From: Streptomyces sp. NBC_01288
Lineage (GTDB): Bacteria > Actinomycetota > Actinomycetes > Streptomycetales > Streptomycetaceae
Reading direction: 5' to 3'
Assembly (NCBI RefSeq): GCF_035982055.1
Contig: NZ_CP108427.1
Coordinates: 8,369,001 to 8,433,000, forward strand
DNA length: 64,000 nt
In this document: piece after piece, positions 9,586 through 19,742 of the stretch
How the letters are laid out: each line of letters opens with the position of its first letter
Position numbering within the stretch: the stretch's first letter is position 1
Translations under genes and position numbers: made by a program
Notes under the pieces: model-generated
The model's input: the letters and a program-made list of their open reading frames with translations, nothing else
Told to the model about the DNA's origin: nothing
Databases searched by the model: none

Positions 9586-10281
9586 TCACGCGTCCGGTGG
9601 GTGGGTGAGCCCCGCCTCCCGGGCCCAGGCCGCCGCCTGCGCGCGGTCGGTGACGCCCAGCTTGGCCAGCACCGCCGACATGTGGTTGCTGACCGTCTTC
9701 GGGGACAGGCCCAGGCGCGTGGCCACCGCCGAGTTCGGCCTGCCGTCGGCGATCAGGGCGAGGACGTCCCGTTCGCGCGGGGTGAGTGTCGGGCACGGGT
9801 CGGGCCGGTCCGGGGGCCGGCTGAGCTGGCCCAGCACCCGCCTCGCGACACCGGGACCGAAGATGGCCTCACCGGCGGCCACCGCCCGGATCGCCCGGAC
9901 GATCTCGTCCTGACCCGCGCCCTTGAGCACATAGCCCAGGGCGCCCGCCCGCATCGCGGCGAACACCGAGTCGTCCTCCTCGACCATGGTGAGCATCAGC
10001 ACGGCCACCCGGGGCGCCACCCGGCCGATCTCCCGGGTCGCCTCGATGCCGTTCAGATCGGGCATCCGGATGTCCATCACCACCACGTGCGGGCGCAGGG
10101 TCACCGCCGCCCGCACCGCCTCCCGCCCGCTCGCGGCGACCCCGACGACCCGCACGCGCGGGGTGCCGTCCCGCACCGACTCCAGGAGCGCGGCCAGCCC
10201 GGTACGGACCACGGGATGGTCGTCGGCGAGCACGACCCGCAGCGCGTCCCCGTCGTCCGCACTCCCAGGTTCTCCTGCCAT
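9586..10281 (-). CDS. NarL/LuxR-type response regulator
   Basis: A 231-residue two-component response regulator. The receiver domain has the acidic pair in VVLADDHPVV, the phospho-acceptor Asp in VVMDIRMPDLNG, the Thr in MLTMVEE and the Lys in GYVLKGAG. The C-terminal LuxR-type HTH reads LTPRERDVLALIADGRPN and continues with SPKTVSNHMSAVLAKLG. Its ATG overlaps the stop of the histidine kinase gene (TGATG), so it is co-translated with its partner. It converges on the TetR gene with only 7 bases between stops. The regulated genes are not evident from the neighbourhood. Confidence 0.92.
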   Translation of the reverse strand: MAGEPGSADDGDALRVVLADDHPVVRTGLAALLESVRDGTPRVRVVGVAASGREAVRAAVTLRPHVVVMDIRMPDLNGIEATREIGRVAPRVAVLMLTMVEEDDSVFAAMRAGALGYVLKGAGQDEIVRAIRAVAAGEAIFGPGVARRVLGQLSRPPDRPDPCPTLTPRERDVLALIADGRPNSAVATRLGLSPKTVSNHMSAVLAKLGVTDRAQAAAWAREAGLTHPPDA

Positions 10282-12284
10282 CACATCGCCTCCCCCAACG
10301 GCAGCGTCGCCACCACCCGCCCCTGCCCCGCCACACACCGGCCGCCCAGCTCCGCCGCGCGCTCCTGCATCGACGTGATGCCCACGCCCGGCGTCCACGC
10401 GGTCTCCTCGTCCACCGGCGAACCGTCGTCGCACACCTCCAGACGCAGCCCCTCGCCGATCTCGATGTGCAGGTCCACATGGGAGGCCCGGGCGTGCCGG
10501 GCCGCGTTGGTCAGCGCCTCGATCGCGATGCGGTACGCGGCCACCTCTACGGCGGCGGGCAGTGCGGGCAGCCGCTCCGGCGCCCGGACCCGCACCTCGA
10601 TCGGGGTGCCGTCCGCCCGCCAGGACAACCGCACCGCACGCTCCCGCAACGCGCCCAGCAGCCCCAACTGGTCCAGATCCGGCGGCCGTAGACCATCCAC
10701 CAGCCGGCGCACCTCCGCGACCGCGCCCCCGACCTCGGACCGCAGCTCGGTGAGCAGCGCCGCCGCCCGGTCGGGATCGAAGGTCAGCAGATTGCGTACG
10801 GCGTCCGCCTGGAAGGCGGCTCCGGCGAGGGTGGGTCCGAGCCCGTCGTGCAGATCACGGCGGAGCCGGCGGCGTTCCTCCTCGCGTGCGGCGACGATCC
10901 GTTCGCGGGAGTGCTGGAGCTGGCGGGTGAGGTCGGTGGCGTGCAGTGCGGCGGCCAGCGGTACGGCGAGCAGCTCCAGGACCGCCAAGTCCGGGGTGGC
11001 GGGCTGCTGTTCGCCGGGGCGCAGGCCGATCACCAGCGCGCCGACCGTGCGGCCGTCGTAGTCGAGCGGTATGGCGTGGATGCGTTCGCCCGGCTCGCCC
11101 CAACTCCCGTCCGTCACCCCGGACTTCGACTCCACGCACACGTACGGCAGCCGCAGCGCCTCGCCCACCGCCTCCGGGACCGCGCCGACGCCGGTACCGG
11201 CCAGCCGTTCGCCGATGCGGGAGACCGCGCGCACCGGGTCGTGCCGGTCGCCGTACAGGGCGTGGTCGACGGTGCGTTGGAGGAGGCGGCGGGCGGGTTC
11301 GAAGGCGGCGGCGAGGGTGACCGCGATCAGCGCCGGGCCGAGCAGCGCGGGGTCGGGGTTGAGGAGGGCCTGGACCGAGGTGACGAGGCCGACGTAGGTG
11401 ATGGCCACGCCGACCGTGAGCGCGCCGTAGAGCAGGCTGCGGGAGACGACGAGGCGGATGTCGAGCAACTCCTCGCGGACCACGGCGATCATGATGGCGG
11501 TCGGCAGGAACAGGGTGCAGCACGAGGTGTAGACCGCCGGGAAGCCCGTGATCTGGAGGGCCACGCTCAGTGCCAGCGGCAGCATTCCCGCGAACAGCCA
11601 CAGGAGTCGGCGGCGGTCCTGTTCGTTGCCGCGCCGGTAGCGGACGAACATGACCGCGAACACGGCTGCCAGCACCAGACAGGCCTTGGCGGTCTCGATG
11701 TCGCGCAACGCGGGCATCCAGCCGTCCGGCACCGGGAGGTAGGACGGTTGGGCCGGCGTCCCCCGGTACAGCCCCCAGTCGTCCCGTGCCCAGATGGCGA
11801 AGTCGAGCGGGGAGGACAGGAGTTGGGCGACCAGGGCCCAGCGCCAGCGGCGGTCGGGCAGCCGTCCGTCGGGGAACAGGAAGAACACGAGGACGAACGC
11901 CGTGGAGCTGCCGGCGATCCAGGTGTGGCGGCCGATGGTGGTGAGCGCGTGCAGCAACTCGGGGGACCAGCCCAGCCGTAGCCCCTGCACGGCCAGCCCG
12001 ATCGACAGACCCGTGAACGCGTGGCCAAGACCGTACGCGATCAGCAGCCAGCCGATGGGATTGCGCGGCCGGTGCAGCGCGATCACCGTGCCGCACACCG
12101 GGTAGGCGAGACCGACCGCCAGGTCGACGACCATGTCGTAGCGGATCACGTCCGCCGTGGAGACCCCGGCAGCCGCCAACGCGACCGCCCCGACGGCCAC
12201 TTGGAGTGCCGCCAGCCCCAGCAGCGCGTACGCCGCCGCCGTGCGTAGCGGTGTGCGCCCGTCGCGGTCGTCCATGCGTCCCAT
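10281..12284 (-). CDS. Sensor histidine kinase (HisKA_3 type) with polytopic membrane N-terminus
   Basis: A 667-residue membrane kinase. Residues about 15-310 hold roughly eight to ten hydrophobic helices. A cytoplasmic linker with GAF-like character follows, then the dimerisation/phospho-acceptor motif RRDLHDGLGPTL (His of LHDGLG) and a HATPase domain with ALTNAARHA (N box) and a GVGITSMQERA motif. This is the NarX/DesK-like class that partners LuxR-type regulators. ATGs at 12284 and 12275 are both possible. It overlaps the response regulator gene by one base. The signal sensed by the membrane portion is unknown. Confidence 0.9.
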   Translation of the reverse strand: MGRMDDRDGRTPLRTAAAYALLGLAALQVAVGAVALAAAGVSTADVIRYDMVVDLAVGLAYPVCGTVIALHRPRNPIGWLLIAYGLGHAFTGLSIGLAVQGLRLGWSPELLHALTTIGRHTWIAGSSTAFVLVFFLFPDGRLPDRRWRWALVAQLLSSPLDFAIWARDDWGLYRGTPAQPSYLPVPDGWMPALRDIETAKACLVLAAVFAVMFVRYRRGNEQDRRRLLWLFAGMLPLALSVALQITGFPAVYTSCCTLFLPTAIMIAVVREELLDIRLVVSRSLLYGALTVGVAITYVGLVTSVQALLNPDPALLGPALIAVTLAAAFEPARRLLQRTVDHALYGDRHDPVRAVSRIGERLAGTGVGAVPEAVGEALRLPYVCVESKSGVTDGSWGEPGERIHAIPLDYDGRTVGALVIGLRPGEQQPATPDLAVLELLAVPLAAALHATDLTRQLQHSRERIVAAREEERRRLRRDLHDGLGPTLAGAAFQADAVRNLLTFDPDRAAALLTELRSEVGGAVAEVRRLVDGLRPPDLDQLGLLGALRERAVRLSWRADGTPIEVRVRAPERLPALPAAVEVAAYRIAIEALTNAARHARASHVDLHIEIGEGLRLEVCDDGSPVDEETAWTPGVGITSMQERAAELGGRCVAGQGRVVATLPLGEAM

Positions 12285-12461
12285 CGTGGGGGCGCGGCGC
12301 CCGGGTGTCCCGGGAACGCTTCCCGGTCCACCCGGGAGAGGTCCCCGGCGCCGCCCGAGGGCGTCCCCTCAACTCCCGGCCCCAGTCGCCGTGATGCTCG
12401 TAGCAGCGGAACGGCGGGTACACCGCCGGACCGACCGACAGGAACCAACGGGGGAAACACC

Positions 12462-13028
12462 ATGCTGTCAACGAAGCGGCGCCTGGCGGGCGTTGTCCTG
12501 GGCTCCCTGCTCGCGCTCGGCGGGACGGCGGCGGTGCCGGCCGCCGCGCAGACACCGGCACGGGCCGCGTGCTCCGTCCCGGTCAACGAGTCCCACATCA
12601 ACCAGCGTTGGAACGTGCTCGGCGGAGCCTCCGGCTGGCTGGGCTGCCCGACCAGCGGCACCCGGGACGTCTACCTGAACAACGTGTACGCCGGGAAGCG
12701 CCAGTACTTCACCTACGGCACCGCCACCTGGTCACCGCGCCAGGGCTCGAACATGGTCGTCGCAGCGTGGGAGGACCGCGGCTACGCCTACTTCAACTGG
12801 AGCACGACGGCCCCGGAGCACAGCTACGACAGGTTCCTGGTCCGCTGGACGAGCGCCTCCGACCCCGGGGGCACCCAGCGCGAGTTCGGCGGCGGGACGT
12901 CCGGCCGGATCCGCGTGCTGGAGCGGAACACCGGCGCCTACGTCTTCACCGTCGAGGGCTGCGACGTCGGCACCTTCGGCCACACCTGCCGGCAGGGCTG
13001 GACGCTGAAGGCGAGCACGCCCAACTGA
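12462..13028 (+). CDS. Secreted LGFP-repeat-like protein
   Basis: A 188-residue exported protein. Residues 1-35 form a clear Sec signal ending AAAQTPARA. The mature part starts with a Cys and contains WNVLGGASGWLGCPTSGT, which resembles the LGFP repeat found in actinobacterial wall-associated proteins, but with a Cys replacing part of the motif. Four further Cys residues (two in the last 35 residues) suggest disulfides. It is rich in aromatic residues and Gly. GGGGGAAACACC precedes the ATG. It is divergent from the histidine kinase. The function is unknown; a wall-binding or environmental role is inferred from export. Confidence 0.7.
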   Translation: MLSTKRRLAGVVLGSLLALGGTAAVPAAAQTPARAACSVPVNESHINQRWNVLGGASGWLGCPTSGTRDVYLNNVYAGKRQYFTYGTATWSPRQGSNMVVAAWEDRGYAYFNWSTTAPEHSYDRFLVRWTSASDPGGTQREFGGGTSGRIRVLERNTGAYVFTVEGCDVGTFGHTCRQGWTLKASTPN

Positions 13029-13048
13029 CCATCCATCTCGGGGGAACG

Positions 13049-13082
13049 GGGGCTGGAGGGGTGCGACCACCCTTCCAGCCCC
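13049..13082. terminator. Bidirectional hairpin terminator
   Basis: GGGGCTGGAGGGGTG (13049-13063) and CACCCTTCCAGCCCC (13068-13082) pair over 15 bases with one mismatch and a 4-base loop. It sits between the convergent LGFP-like and acyl-CoA dehydrogenase genes. Confidence 0.7.
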
Positions 13083-13090
13083 TCGTGGTG

Positions 13091-14305
<1,215 letters not shown>

Positions 14306-14311
14306 GGTGGA

Positions 14312-15334
14312 TCAGCCCTCCTGAAGGGTGGTCAGGCCGTGCTCGATGAAGACGGGAACCAGCTCGCCGATGCGGTCGAAGCCGCGGCCCACCGTCTGGC
14401 CCAGGGTGTAGCGGTAGTGGATGCCCTCCAGGATCACGGCGAGCTTGAACCACGCGAACGCCGTGTACCAGGCGACCGACGACACGTCGCGCCCCGAGCG
14501 CGCGGCGTACCGCTCGATCAGCTCGGCCGGAGTGGGGTGGCCGGGGGCCGAAGCGGTCGTGGAAATGGGGGAGTTGGGGAGGTCCAACGGGATGCTGTAC
14601 ATGACGAGGAGGCCCAGGTCGGTGAGCGGGTCGCCGAGCGTGGACATCTCCCAGTCGAGGATCGCCTTGATCTTGTCGTCCTCGCCGATCAGGACGTTGT
14701 CCAGGCGGTAGTCGCCGTGCACGACCGCCGGCGCGGGGGAGGTGGGAAGGCGGTGGCCGAGGGCCGCGTGCAACTCCTCGACGCCTGCCAGGTCACGGTT
14801 GCGGGAGGCGTCCAACTGCTTGCCCCAGCGCCGCAGTTGGCGGTCCAGGAAACCCTCGGGGCGGCCGAAGTCCGCGAGGCCCACTTCCGCGGGGTCCACC
14901 GCGTGCAACTCGACCAGGGTGTCGACCAGTTCGAGCACCGCGCCCCGGGTGCGCTCGGGGCCGAGCGGGACGAGGTCGTCCGCCGTGCGGTACGGGGTGC
15001 CCTCGACGAACTCCATGACGTAGAACGGCGCTCCGAGCACCTCGTCGTCCTCGCACAGCAGGATGGGTCTCGGCACCGGCACGTTCGTCGGGTGCAGGGC
15101 GCTGATCACGCGGTGCTCGCGCTTCATGTCGTGCGCGGTGGCCAGTACATGGCCGAGCGGGGGACGTCGTACGACCCACTTCGTGGTGGAGTCCGTGACC
15201 GCGTAGGTGAGGTTCGACCGTCCGCCCTCGATCAGCCGGCCGGACAGGGCGCCGGTCACCAGACCGGGCCGCTCGCGGTCGAGCAGACCGCGCAGCCGGT
15301 CGAGATCGAGTCCGGGCGGGTGGTCGGGGCTCAT
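14312..15334 (-). CDS. Phosphotransferase family protein (ACAD10/11 or LvaA-like kinase)
   Basis: A 340-residue APH/choline-kinase-fold enzyme. The catalytic Brenner motif reads VVHGDYRLDNVLI (HGDxxxxN) and the metal-binding part ILDWEMSTLGDPLTDLG. It lacks any sign of being an antibiotic resistance gene; the partner acyl-CoA dehydrogenase places it with the kinases that phosphorylate 4-hydroxyacyl-CoA. Its promoter region carries a near-perfect TetR-type palindrome (15375-15392) matching the one before the SDR/ligase operon at 6.5 kb. No other start is better supported than the ATG at 15334. Confidence 0.85.
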   Translation of the reverse strand: MSPDHPPGLDLDRLRGLLDRERPGLVTGALSGRLIEGGRSNLTYAVTDSTTKWVVRRPPLGHVLATAHDMKREHRVISALHPTNVPVPRPILLCEDDEVLGAPFYVMEFVEGTPYRTADDLVPLGPERTRGAVLELVDTLVELHAVDPAEVGLADFGRPEGFLDRQLRRWGKQLDASRNRDLAGVEELHAALGHRLPTSPAPAVVHGDYRLDNVLIGEDDKIKAILDWEMSTLGDPLTDLGLLVMYSIPLDLPNSPISTTASAPGHPTPAELIERYAARSGRDVSSVAWYTAFAWFKLAVILEGIHYRYTLGQTVGRGFDRIGELVPVFIEHGLTTLQEG

Positions 15335-15374
15335 ACATCACTCCTACGAACGGAGGAACAGGTCTCCACCTATC

Positions 15375-15392
15375 ATGCCGACCGGTCGGTAT
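15375..15392. promoter_or_regulatory. Putative TetR operator of the phosphotransferase/ACAD operon
   Basis: ATGCCGACCGGTCGGTAT is a palindrome symmetric at 8 of 9 pairs, centred on ACCGGT and 41 bases before the phosphotransferase start. Compare ATACCGACCGG at 6463. It is the expected form for a TetR dimer site. Confidence 0.6.
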
Positions 15393-15438
15393 GTCGTCCA
15401 GTAGGGGAGCGAAACGTGATCGGGGCCACGATAAGCCG

Positions 15439-15470
15439 ACAGCTCCCCGCGCCGGGCGACGGGGAGCTGT
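15439..15470. terminator. Hairpin terminator downstream of the histidine-rich gene
   Basis: ACAGCTCCCCG and CGGGGAGCTGT form a perfect 11-bp stem around a 10-base loop, 42 bases past the stop codon at 15512 on the minus strand. Confidence 0.65.
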
Positions 15471-15511
15471 GCGTCGGTGGTTCCAGGCCGTTCCCGGCCG
15501 TGGGTCTGGGC

Positions 15512-15808
15512 TCAGTGGTCGTCCCAGTGACCCTCGTGCAGGGCGTGCCGGTGGCCATCGTGCACATAGTCGACGTGGTCGCCGTGCAGCACGCTCTCGT
15601 GGCCGCAGTCCTGGCCGTGCTGGTGCGCGTGCTCCTGGTGGGGGACGTGGCCGCCCGGCTCGCACTCGTCCCAGTGGCCGCCGTGCTCGCGGTGCAGATG
15701 GCCGTCGTGCGCGTAGTCGACGTGGTCGCCGTGCGGCACCGGGGCGTGGCCGCAGTCCTGGCCGTGCGTGTGGGCGTGGGAGGAGTGCTCCAGGTGAAGG
15801 GTGGTCAT
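15512..15808 (-). CDS. Histidine-rich tandem-repeat protein, probably metal-binding
   Basis: A 98-residue soluble protein with about 30% His. It consists of two tandem copies of a unit of about 45 residues with the pattern HGQDCGH-x3-HGDHVDYxHDGHxH, separated by an acidic/His linker (DECEPGGHVPHQ). Each copy has one Cys flanked by His and several HxH or DH pairs, a layout suited to Zn, Ni or Cu binding and storage. There is no signal peptide. The ATG at 15808 is the only reasonable start. I do not see a clear Zur or Nur box upstream. Similar short His-rich proteins occur widely in actinobacteria; the function is not established to my knowledge. Confidence 0.75.
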   Translation of the reverse strand: MTTLHLEHSSHAHTHGQDCGHAPVPHGDHVDYAHDGHLHREHGGHWDECEPGGHVPHQEHAHQHGQDCGHESVLHGDHVDYVHDGHRHALHEGHWDDH

Positions 15809-16185
15809 GGTGCTCACCTTCGGAAGTGCGGGCTGTGACGTCGGACAGGGTGCCACGCGTACCGCCTGTATCGGGTGATTCCGGGCGCGTGGCGCCGGGG
15901 GTGGGTTGAGGTGGAGGTGGGTTGAGGTGGGTTCGCCCGCGGTTGGTGGGTGGGGTCGGGGTCGTGGCGGTACGGCGAGCCCGCCGCTTGTGGGGCCCCT
16001 CTGGTGTTGTCGCAGTTGGGCGGGTTGGTGCCGGGTACGCGGCGGGCTGCGCCGCACCGCCACGACCCGCTCCCGGTTCGTCGGCGGCTGCGGGCGAGTG
16101 GGGCGCTCCACACCCGAGTACCGCCCGCCTGCCACCCGCCCCGGCGCCCCAGCATGCGAGTCCCGTCCGCCCTCACCCCCACCTC
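15809..16185. other. Gene-free 377-base stretch with a short direct repeat
   Basis: No reading frame with convincing codon bias on either strand. It holds two adjacent copies of GGTGGGTTGAGGTGG (15900-15914 and 15916-15930) and the upstream region of the histidine-rich gene. I see nothing else definable. Confidence 0.5.
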
Positions 16186-16509
16186 TCAATACACAAGCAC
16201 CGCCGCACACACCGCCAGCGCCACCGTGCACAGCACCGCCGCGCTGGCGTGGCGCGGGGCCAGGGGCGGGGGAGTGCCGGCTGCCGCGAGGGTGCGGATG
16301 CGGTGGTGGGCCACGGCCAGGAAGGCGAGCCACAGGGTGCAGCACAGGGCGCAGACGATGACGCCCTCGACGTGTACGCCGTTGTGCAGCGAGGCTTTCG
16401 CGGCGAGTACGGCGGCTACCGTGCTGGACAGGGTCGTGCGGCGCCAGGCCAGGCGGGTGCGTTCGGGCTGGAGGCCCGGGTCGCGGTCCGGGGTCGGGGG
16501 GCGGGTCAT
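16186..16509 (-). CDS. DUF202 membrane protein
   Basis: A 107-residue integral membrane protein with three hydrophobic helices (about residues 25-47, 50-70 and 85-106). The start PDRDPGLQPERTRLAWRRT carries the ERTxLAWxRT signature of DUF202. Its ATG overlaps the stop of the preceding gene by four bases (ATGA), so the two DUF202 proteins are made together and may form a hetero-oligomer. Function is unknown. Confidence 0.8.
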   Translation of the reverse strand: MTRPPTPDRDPGLQPERTRLAWRRTTLSSTVAAVLAAKASLHNGVHVEGVIVCALCCTLWLAFLAVAHHRIRTLAAAGTPPPLAPRHASAAVLCTVALAVCAAVLVY

Positions 16510-16898
16510 CCGGCCCAGCCGGCCAGGACCACGACGACCATCGCCAGGGCCACGATCGCCACGGCGATGCTCAGCAGTGCCGGGAAACGGGACACCGGCA
16601 GATCCTCGCCCCGGCGCATCGCCCGCTCGCAGCGCACCCAGTGGTTGACCGCGCGGAGGGAGCACAGGACGCCCGCCGCGAGCAGCGCCAGGGCGAGACC
16701 GGCTCGCCAGGCCCAGCGCAGGTGCGGCAGGAACTGGTCCACCGCGAAGCCCCCGCCGATCAGCGCGAGGGCGGTGCGCAGCCAGGCCAGGAAGGTGCGT
16801 TCGTTGGCCAGCGAGAAACGGTAGTCGGGTGTCGCGCCCTCCTCGCTGATCTGCCGGGGCTCGAACCACAGCCGGACGTTCCGTGCAAAATCGATCAC
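16506..16898 (-). CDS. YidH/DUF202 family membrane protein
   Basis: A 130-residue inner-membrane protein of the YidH type. LANERTFLAWLRTALALIGGG around residues 30-50 is the family signature, followed by three hydrophobic helices; the N-terminal 30 residues are cytoplasmic and include a WFEPRQ motif. It is the upstream member of an overlapping pair with a second DUF202 gene. No function is established for the family. Confidence 0.85.
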   Translation of the reverse strand: MIDFARNVRLWFEPRQISEEGATPDYRFSLANERTFLAWLRTALALIGGGFAVDQFLPHLRWAWRAGLALALLAAGVLCSLRAVNHWVRCERAMRRGEDLPVSRFPALLSIAVAIVALAMVVVVLAGWAG

Positions 16899-16908
16899 GG
16901 GACGGACC

Positions 16909-17439
16909 CTATCCGGCCGTTTCTCTCCGGTCTTCCCGGTGCGCCTTGAGCCGGGCGTAGGCCGCCACGCCGTCCGGCACCCACTCCCAGTCGTTCAGCC
17001 GCCGCTCGATCTCCCCCTCCTCCAGGAAGTCGTGCCAGGCGACCTCCTCGACCTGCGGGCTGACCGGGAGTTCGCAGCGCACCTCGTACACCGCCGACCA
17101 CCAGGTCTGCCCCGCGCCGTCGTCGTACAGGAACTTGAAGAGGAACGTGGGGCGGGGCAAGCCCGATACCCCTAGTTCCTCCTCGGCCTCGCGGAGTGCC
17201 GCGTCGTCGTAGGACTCGCCCGCGCCCACCACTCCGCCGACGAACATGTCGTAGAGGGAGGGGAAGACGAGTTTGGTCGGGGTGCGGCGGTGGACGAAGA
17301 CGCGGCCCGCCGCGTCGCGGGTCTGGATGAAGACCGCGCGGTGGCGGAGACCCTGTGCGTATGCCTCGCCGCGGGGGGACTGGCCGGTGACCTGGTCGTT
17401 CTCGTCGACGATGTCGAGGATCTCGTCAGCTGGGTTCAT
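16909..17439 (-). CDS. Nudix hydrolase
   Basis: A 176-residue Nudix enzyme. The box G-x5-E-x7-REUxEExGU is intact in GGVVGAGESYDDAALREAEEELG, with the metal-binding Glu residues in REAEEE. The N-terminal VFVHRRTPTKLVFPSLYDMFVGG matches the subgroup of NUDIX proteins related to isopentenyl-diphosphate isomerase (YfcD-like). It ends only 10 bases before the DUF202 pair and may be in the same operon. Substrate is unknown (a nucleoside or other diphosphate). Confidence 0.85.
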   Translation of the reverse strand: MNPADEILDIVDENDQVTGQSPRGEAYAQGLRHRAVFIQTRDAAGRVFVHRRTPTKLVFPSLYDMFVGGVVGAGESYDDAALREAEEELGVSGLPRPTFLFKFLYDDGAGQTWWSAVYEVRCELPVSPQVEEVAWHDFLEEGEIERRLNDWEWVPDGVAAYARLKAHREDRRETAG

Positions 17440-17482
17440 GCCCCCATCAAACAGGGGCCGGCGATCGGTGCCGCTGACGGCC

Positions 17483-18376
17483 TCAGTGCGGCTGGAGGGC
17501 CGGTGCGGGCTTCGGCCTCGTCGTGCCGCGTGGCATCGCCGGGTGCATGCCGAGGAGCAGGATGCCTACGACGATTCCGGCGAGGCCCACCGCCTCCCAG
17601 GCCAGCGCGCCCGTGTCGGCGCGCAGTCGGTCGCCCAGGAAGCCCACCCCGCAGATGATCCCGGCGAGGGGCTGGGCCGCGGTGAGGGCGGGCAGGGACA
17701 TGCGCAGGGGAGCGGTCTCGAACGCGCTCTGTACGAGGACCAGGCCGGTCACGCCGAGCGCGAGCACGCCGTACGGCTGCCAGCCCGTGAGGAGTTCGGT
17801 GAGGCCGCCCTCGGTGAAGCGCTGGCCGCTGACCCGGGTGAGCGCGTCCTGGACGCCGTAGAGGAGGCCGGCCGCCAGGGCCAGGAGGACCGGGCCCGAG
17901 CTGAGGCGGGAGCGTTTGGCGTACGTCGTGAGGAGGAGGGCCAGGCCCACCATCGCGCCGATGATCAGCCAGTGGCGGAAGGGGTCGGTGACCGGGGTTC
18001 CGCTGCGTGGTTCGCCCGCGACGATGAAGGTCGTGACGCCGCCCGCGAGGAGCGCCAGGCCCGCCCAGCCCTGACGGCCCAGGGGCTGCCTGGTCTGCTT
18101 GCGGGAGAGGGCGAGCGCGAAGAGGAGGTTCGTCGCGAGGAGGGGTTCCACGAGGGAGACCTCGCCCTTGCCGAGCGCGATCGCGCCGAGCACCATGCCC
18201 GCGATCATCAGGCCGATGCCGCCGAGCCAGCGCGGCACCCGCATCAGGTCGAGGAGCAGTCTCGGGGAGAGGAAGTCGCTCAGGGGTGCCTGCTGGGCCA
18301 CGTTCTGCTGGAGCACGAACCCGAAGCCGAGGCAACAGGCCGCACTCACGGCGAGCATCAGAACCAGAAGGGACAC
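17483..18376 (-). CDS. DMT superfamily (EamA-like) transporter
   Basis: A 297-residue polytopic protein with nine to ten hydrophobic helices and an internal duplication of the EamA type. LVEPLLATNLLFALALS and LSLPALTAAQPLAG-like helices with conserved Pro and Glu are in the expected places. It is expected to be a drug/metabolite exporter or a sugar/amino acid transporter; the substrate cannot be predicted. It precedes the Nudix gene on the same strand with a 43-base gap. Confidence 0.8.
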   Translation of the reverse strand: MSLLVLMLAVSAACCLGFGFVLQQNVAQQAPLSDFLSPRLLLDLMRVPRWLGGIGLMIAGMVLGAIALGKGEVSLVEPLLATNLLFALALSRKQTRQPLGRQGWAGLALLAGGVTTFIVAGEPRSGTPVTDPFRHWLIIGAMVGLALLLTTYAKRSRLSSGPVLLALAAGLLYGVQDALTRVSGQRFTEGGLTELLTGWQPYGVLALGVTGLVLVQSAFETAPLRMSLPALTAAQPLAGIICGVGFLGDRLRADTGALAWEAVGLAGIVVGILLLGMHPAMPRGTTRPKPAPALQPH

Positions 18377-18787
18377 GCTGCGTACCTCGATCGTCAGGCC
18401 GGGCTACGGGATGCGTTTGGGCGACTGTAGCGCCCCAGGGCCCGGCTTGCCCCTGGGAGTACCCGGAAGCGGGCGGTTGCTCCGGTCACGATGCTCTGAC
18501 GACCGTGGGCACGATCGGAGGCTGCGGCGGGACCGTGCTGCCATCGTCCGCCGCCGCGCGCCCGAGCGCCATGGCCTACGCCACACCGGTGACCCGCGAA
18601 CGGTTGGCAGCGTACCGTCCCGGGTAGGGGATAGCGCCACAAGTGCCGCACCCGTAACGGAAGTTGACAGGTGTAACAAGGGTCAGGCCCTTGACGTGAA
18701 GTATTGGTGGAGGGTTTGCTGTGCGTGATCGGTCGATGGCAGGCCGATGTCCCGCAGCGTCGCGTGAGGATCGTGAGGAATTCCCGG

Positions 18788-19738
18788 GTGTCCCCACCCC
18801 CGCCACCCCTCGGACGCCGCCACAAGCGCGCCTCCCAGGCCTTCGACGCCGCGCTCGACGACGCTGAACTCGTCGCCGCGCGGGCCGCGTTGGCCCAGGG
18901 CCGCTGGCAGGCGGCGCGTGGTCTGCTCGCCCAGACGGGCGACGAGTGGGACGCCCGCGCCCACCGGGTCACCGTCCTCGCCCGGGAGTCCTACACCGCC
19001 GCCTGGGCCCGCGACTGGCTGCTCGCCGAACCAGAGTCCGGCGACGCCTCCGTCCTGCTCGCCCTCGCCCTGGTGCAGCGCACGCTGGCGGGCAAGGAGA
19101 AGCCGGTCCGCGCCCGTGAGGCCTGCCGTGCGGCCTCGGCCCGGCTGCCCGCCGATCCGACGCCCTGGCTCGGACTGCTCCTCCTGGAGCACACCCTCGG
19201 CACCGACGAGGGCGTGGTCCAGCTCTTCGATGAGGTCCGCCACCGGTACCCCGACCACCACCACGCCCACCACCTGATGGTGGCCCGGCTCGCGGAGCGC
19301 CGTGCCGAGGCGGGCGTCGACCCCCTGCACGAGGTCTACGACTTCGCCTACTGGGCCGCCGAACAGGCCCCCGCCGACTCCCCGCTCGCGATCCTGCCGG
19401 TCATCGCGCACGCCGAGCGCTACCGCGTACTGGCCGCCGCCGGCCTGGAACCCGCCGACCCGGCCGCCTCCGGGCACTGGACCGGACGCCGGGCCCGGCA
19501 GGTCATGAAGGCCGCCTTCGACTGGTGGCTGGAGTGGGAGCACGAAGGCCACCCGCGCCGCCTGGTCGACCTCAACTTCCTCGCCCACGCCAAGTCCTGC
19601 GAGGGGCGCGGCGCCGAGGCCGCCGCGCTGTTCCACCGCATCGGGGAGCACCCGACCCCGGCCCCGTGGTCCTACCCGGACCGCGACCCGCTCACCGCCT
19701 TCCGTGCCGCACGCGACTGCGCGCTCGGGACGTCGTAA
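18788..19738 (+). CDS. Helical-repeat (TPR-like) hypothetical protein
   Basis: A 316-residue Ala/Leu/Arg-rich protein without signal peptide or membrane helices. Repeating helix pairs such as AARAALAQGRWQAARGLLAQ and the His-rich turn YPDHHHAHHLMVARL give it a tetratricopeptide or SEL1-like look. I choose GTG 18788, 8 bases after GAGGA; GTGs at 18773 and 18764 and ATG 18704 are in frame but worse placed. The coding bias weakens upstream of 18788. The function is unknown. It precedes the APC permease gene by 116 bases, an interval filled with short repeats. Confidence 0.65.
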   Translation: MSPPPPPLGRRHKRASQAFDAALDDAELVAARAALAQGRWQAARGLLAQTGDEWDARAHRVTVLARESYTAAWARDWLLAEPESGDASVLLALALVQRTLAGKEKPVRAREACRAASARLPADPTPWLGLLLLEHTLGTDEGVVQLFDEVRHRYPDHHHAHHLMVARLAERRAEAGVDPLHEVYDFAYWAAEQAPADSPLAILPVIAHAERYRVLAAAGLEPADPAASGHWTGRRARQVMKAAFDWWLEWEHEGHPRRLVDLNFLAHAKSCEGRGAEAAALFHRIGEHPTPAPWSYPDRDPLTAFRAARDCALGTS

Positions 19739-19742
19739 CGCC

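Noticed and set aside
14312..15334. Aminoglycoside resistance gene
   Set aside because: The fold is shared, but the operon partner is an acyl-CoA dehydrogenase, as in ACAD10/11-like kinases.
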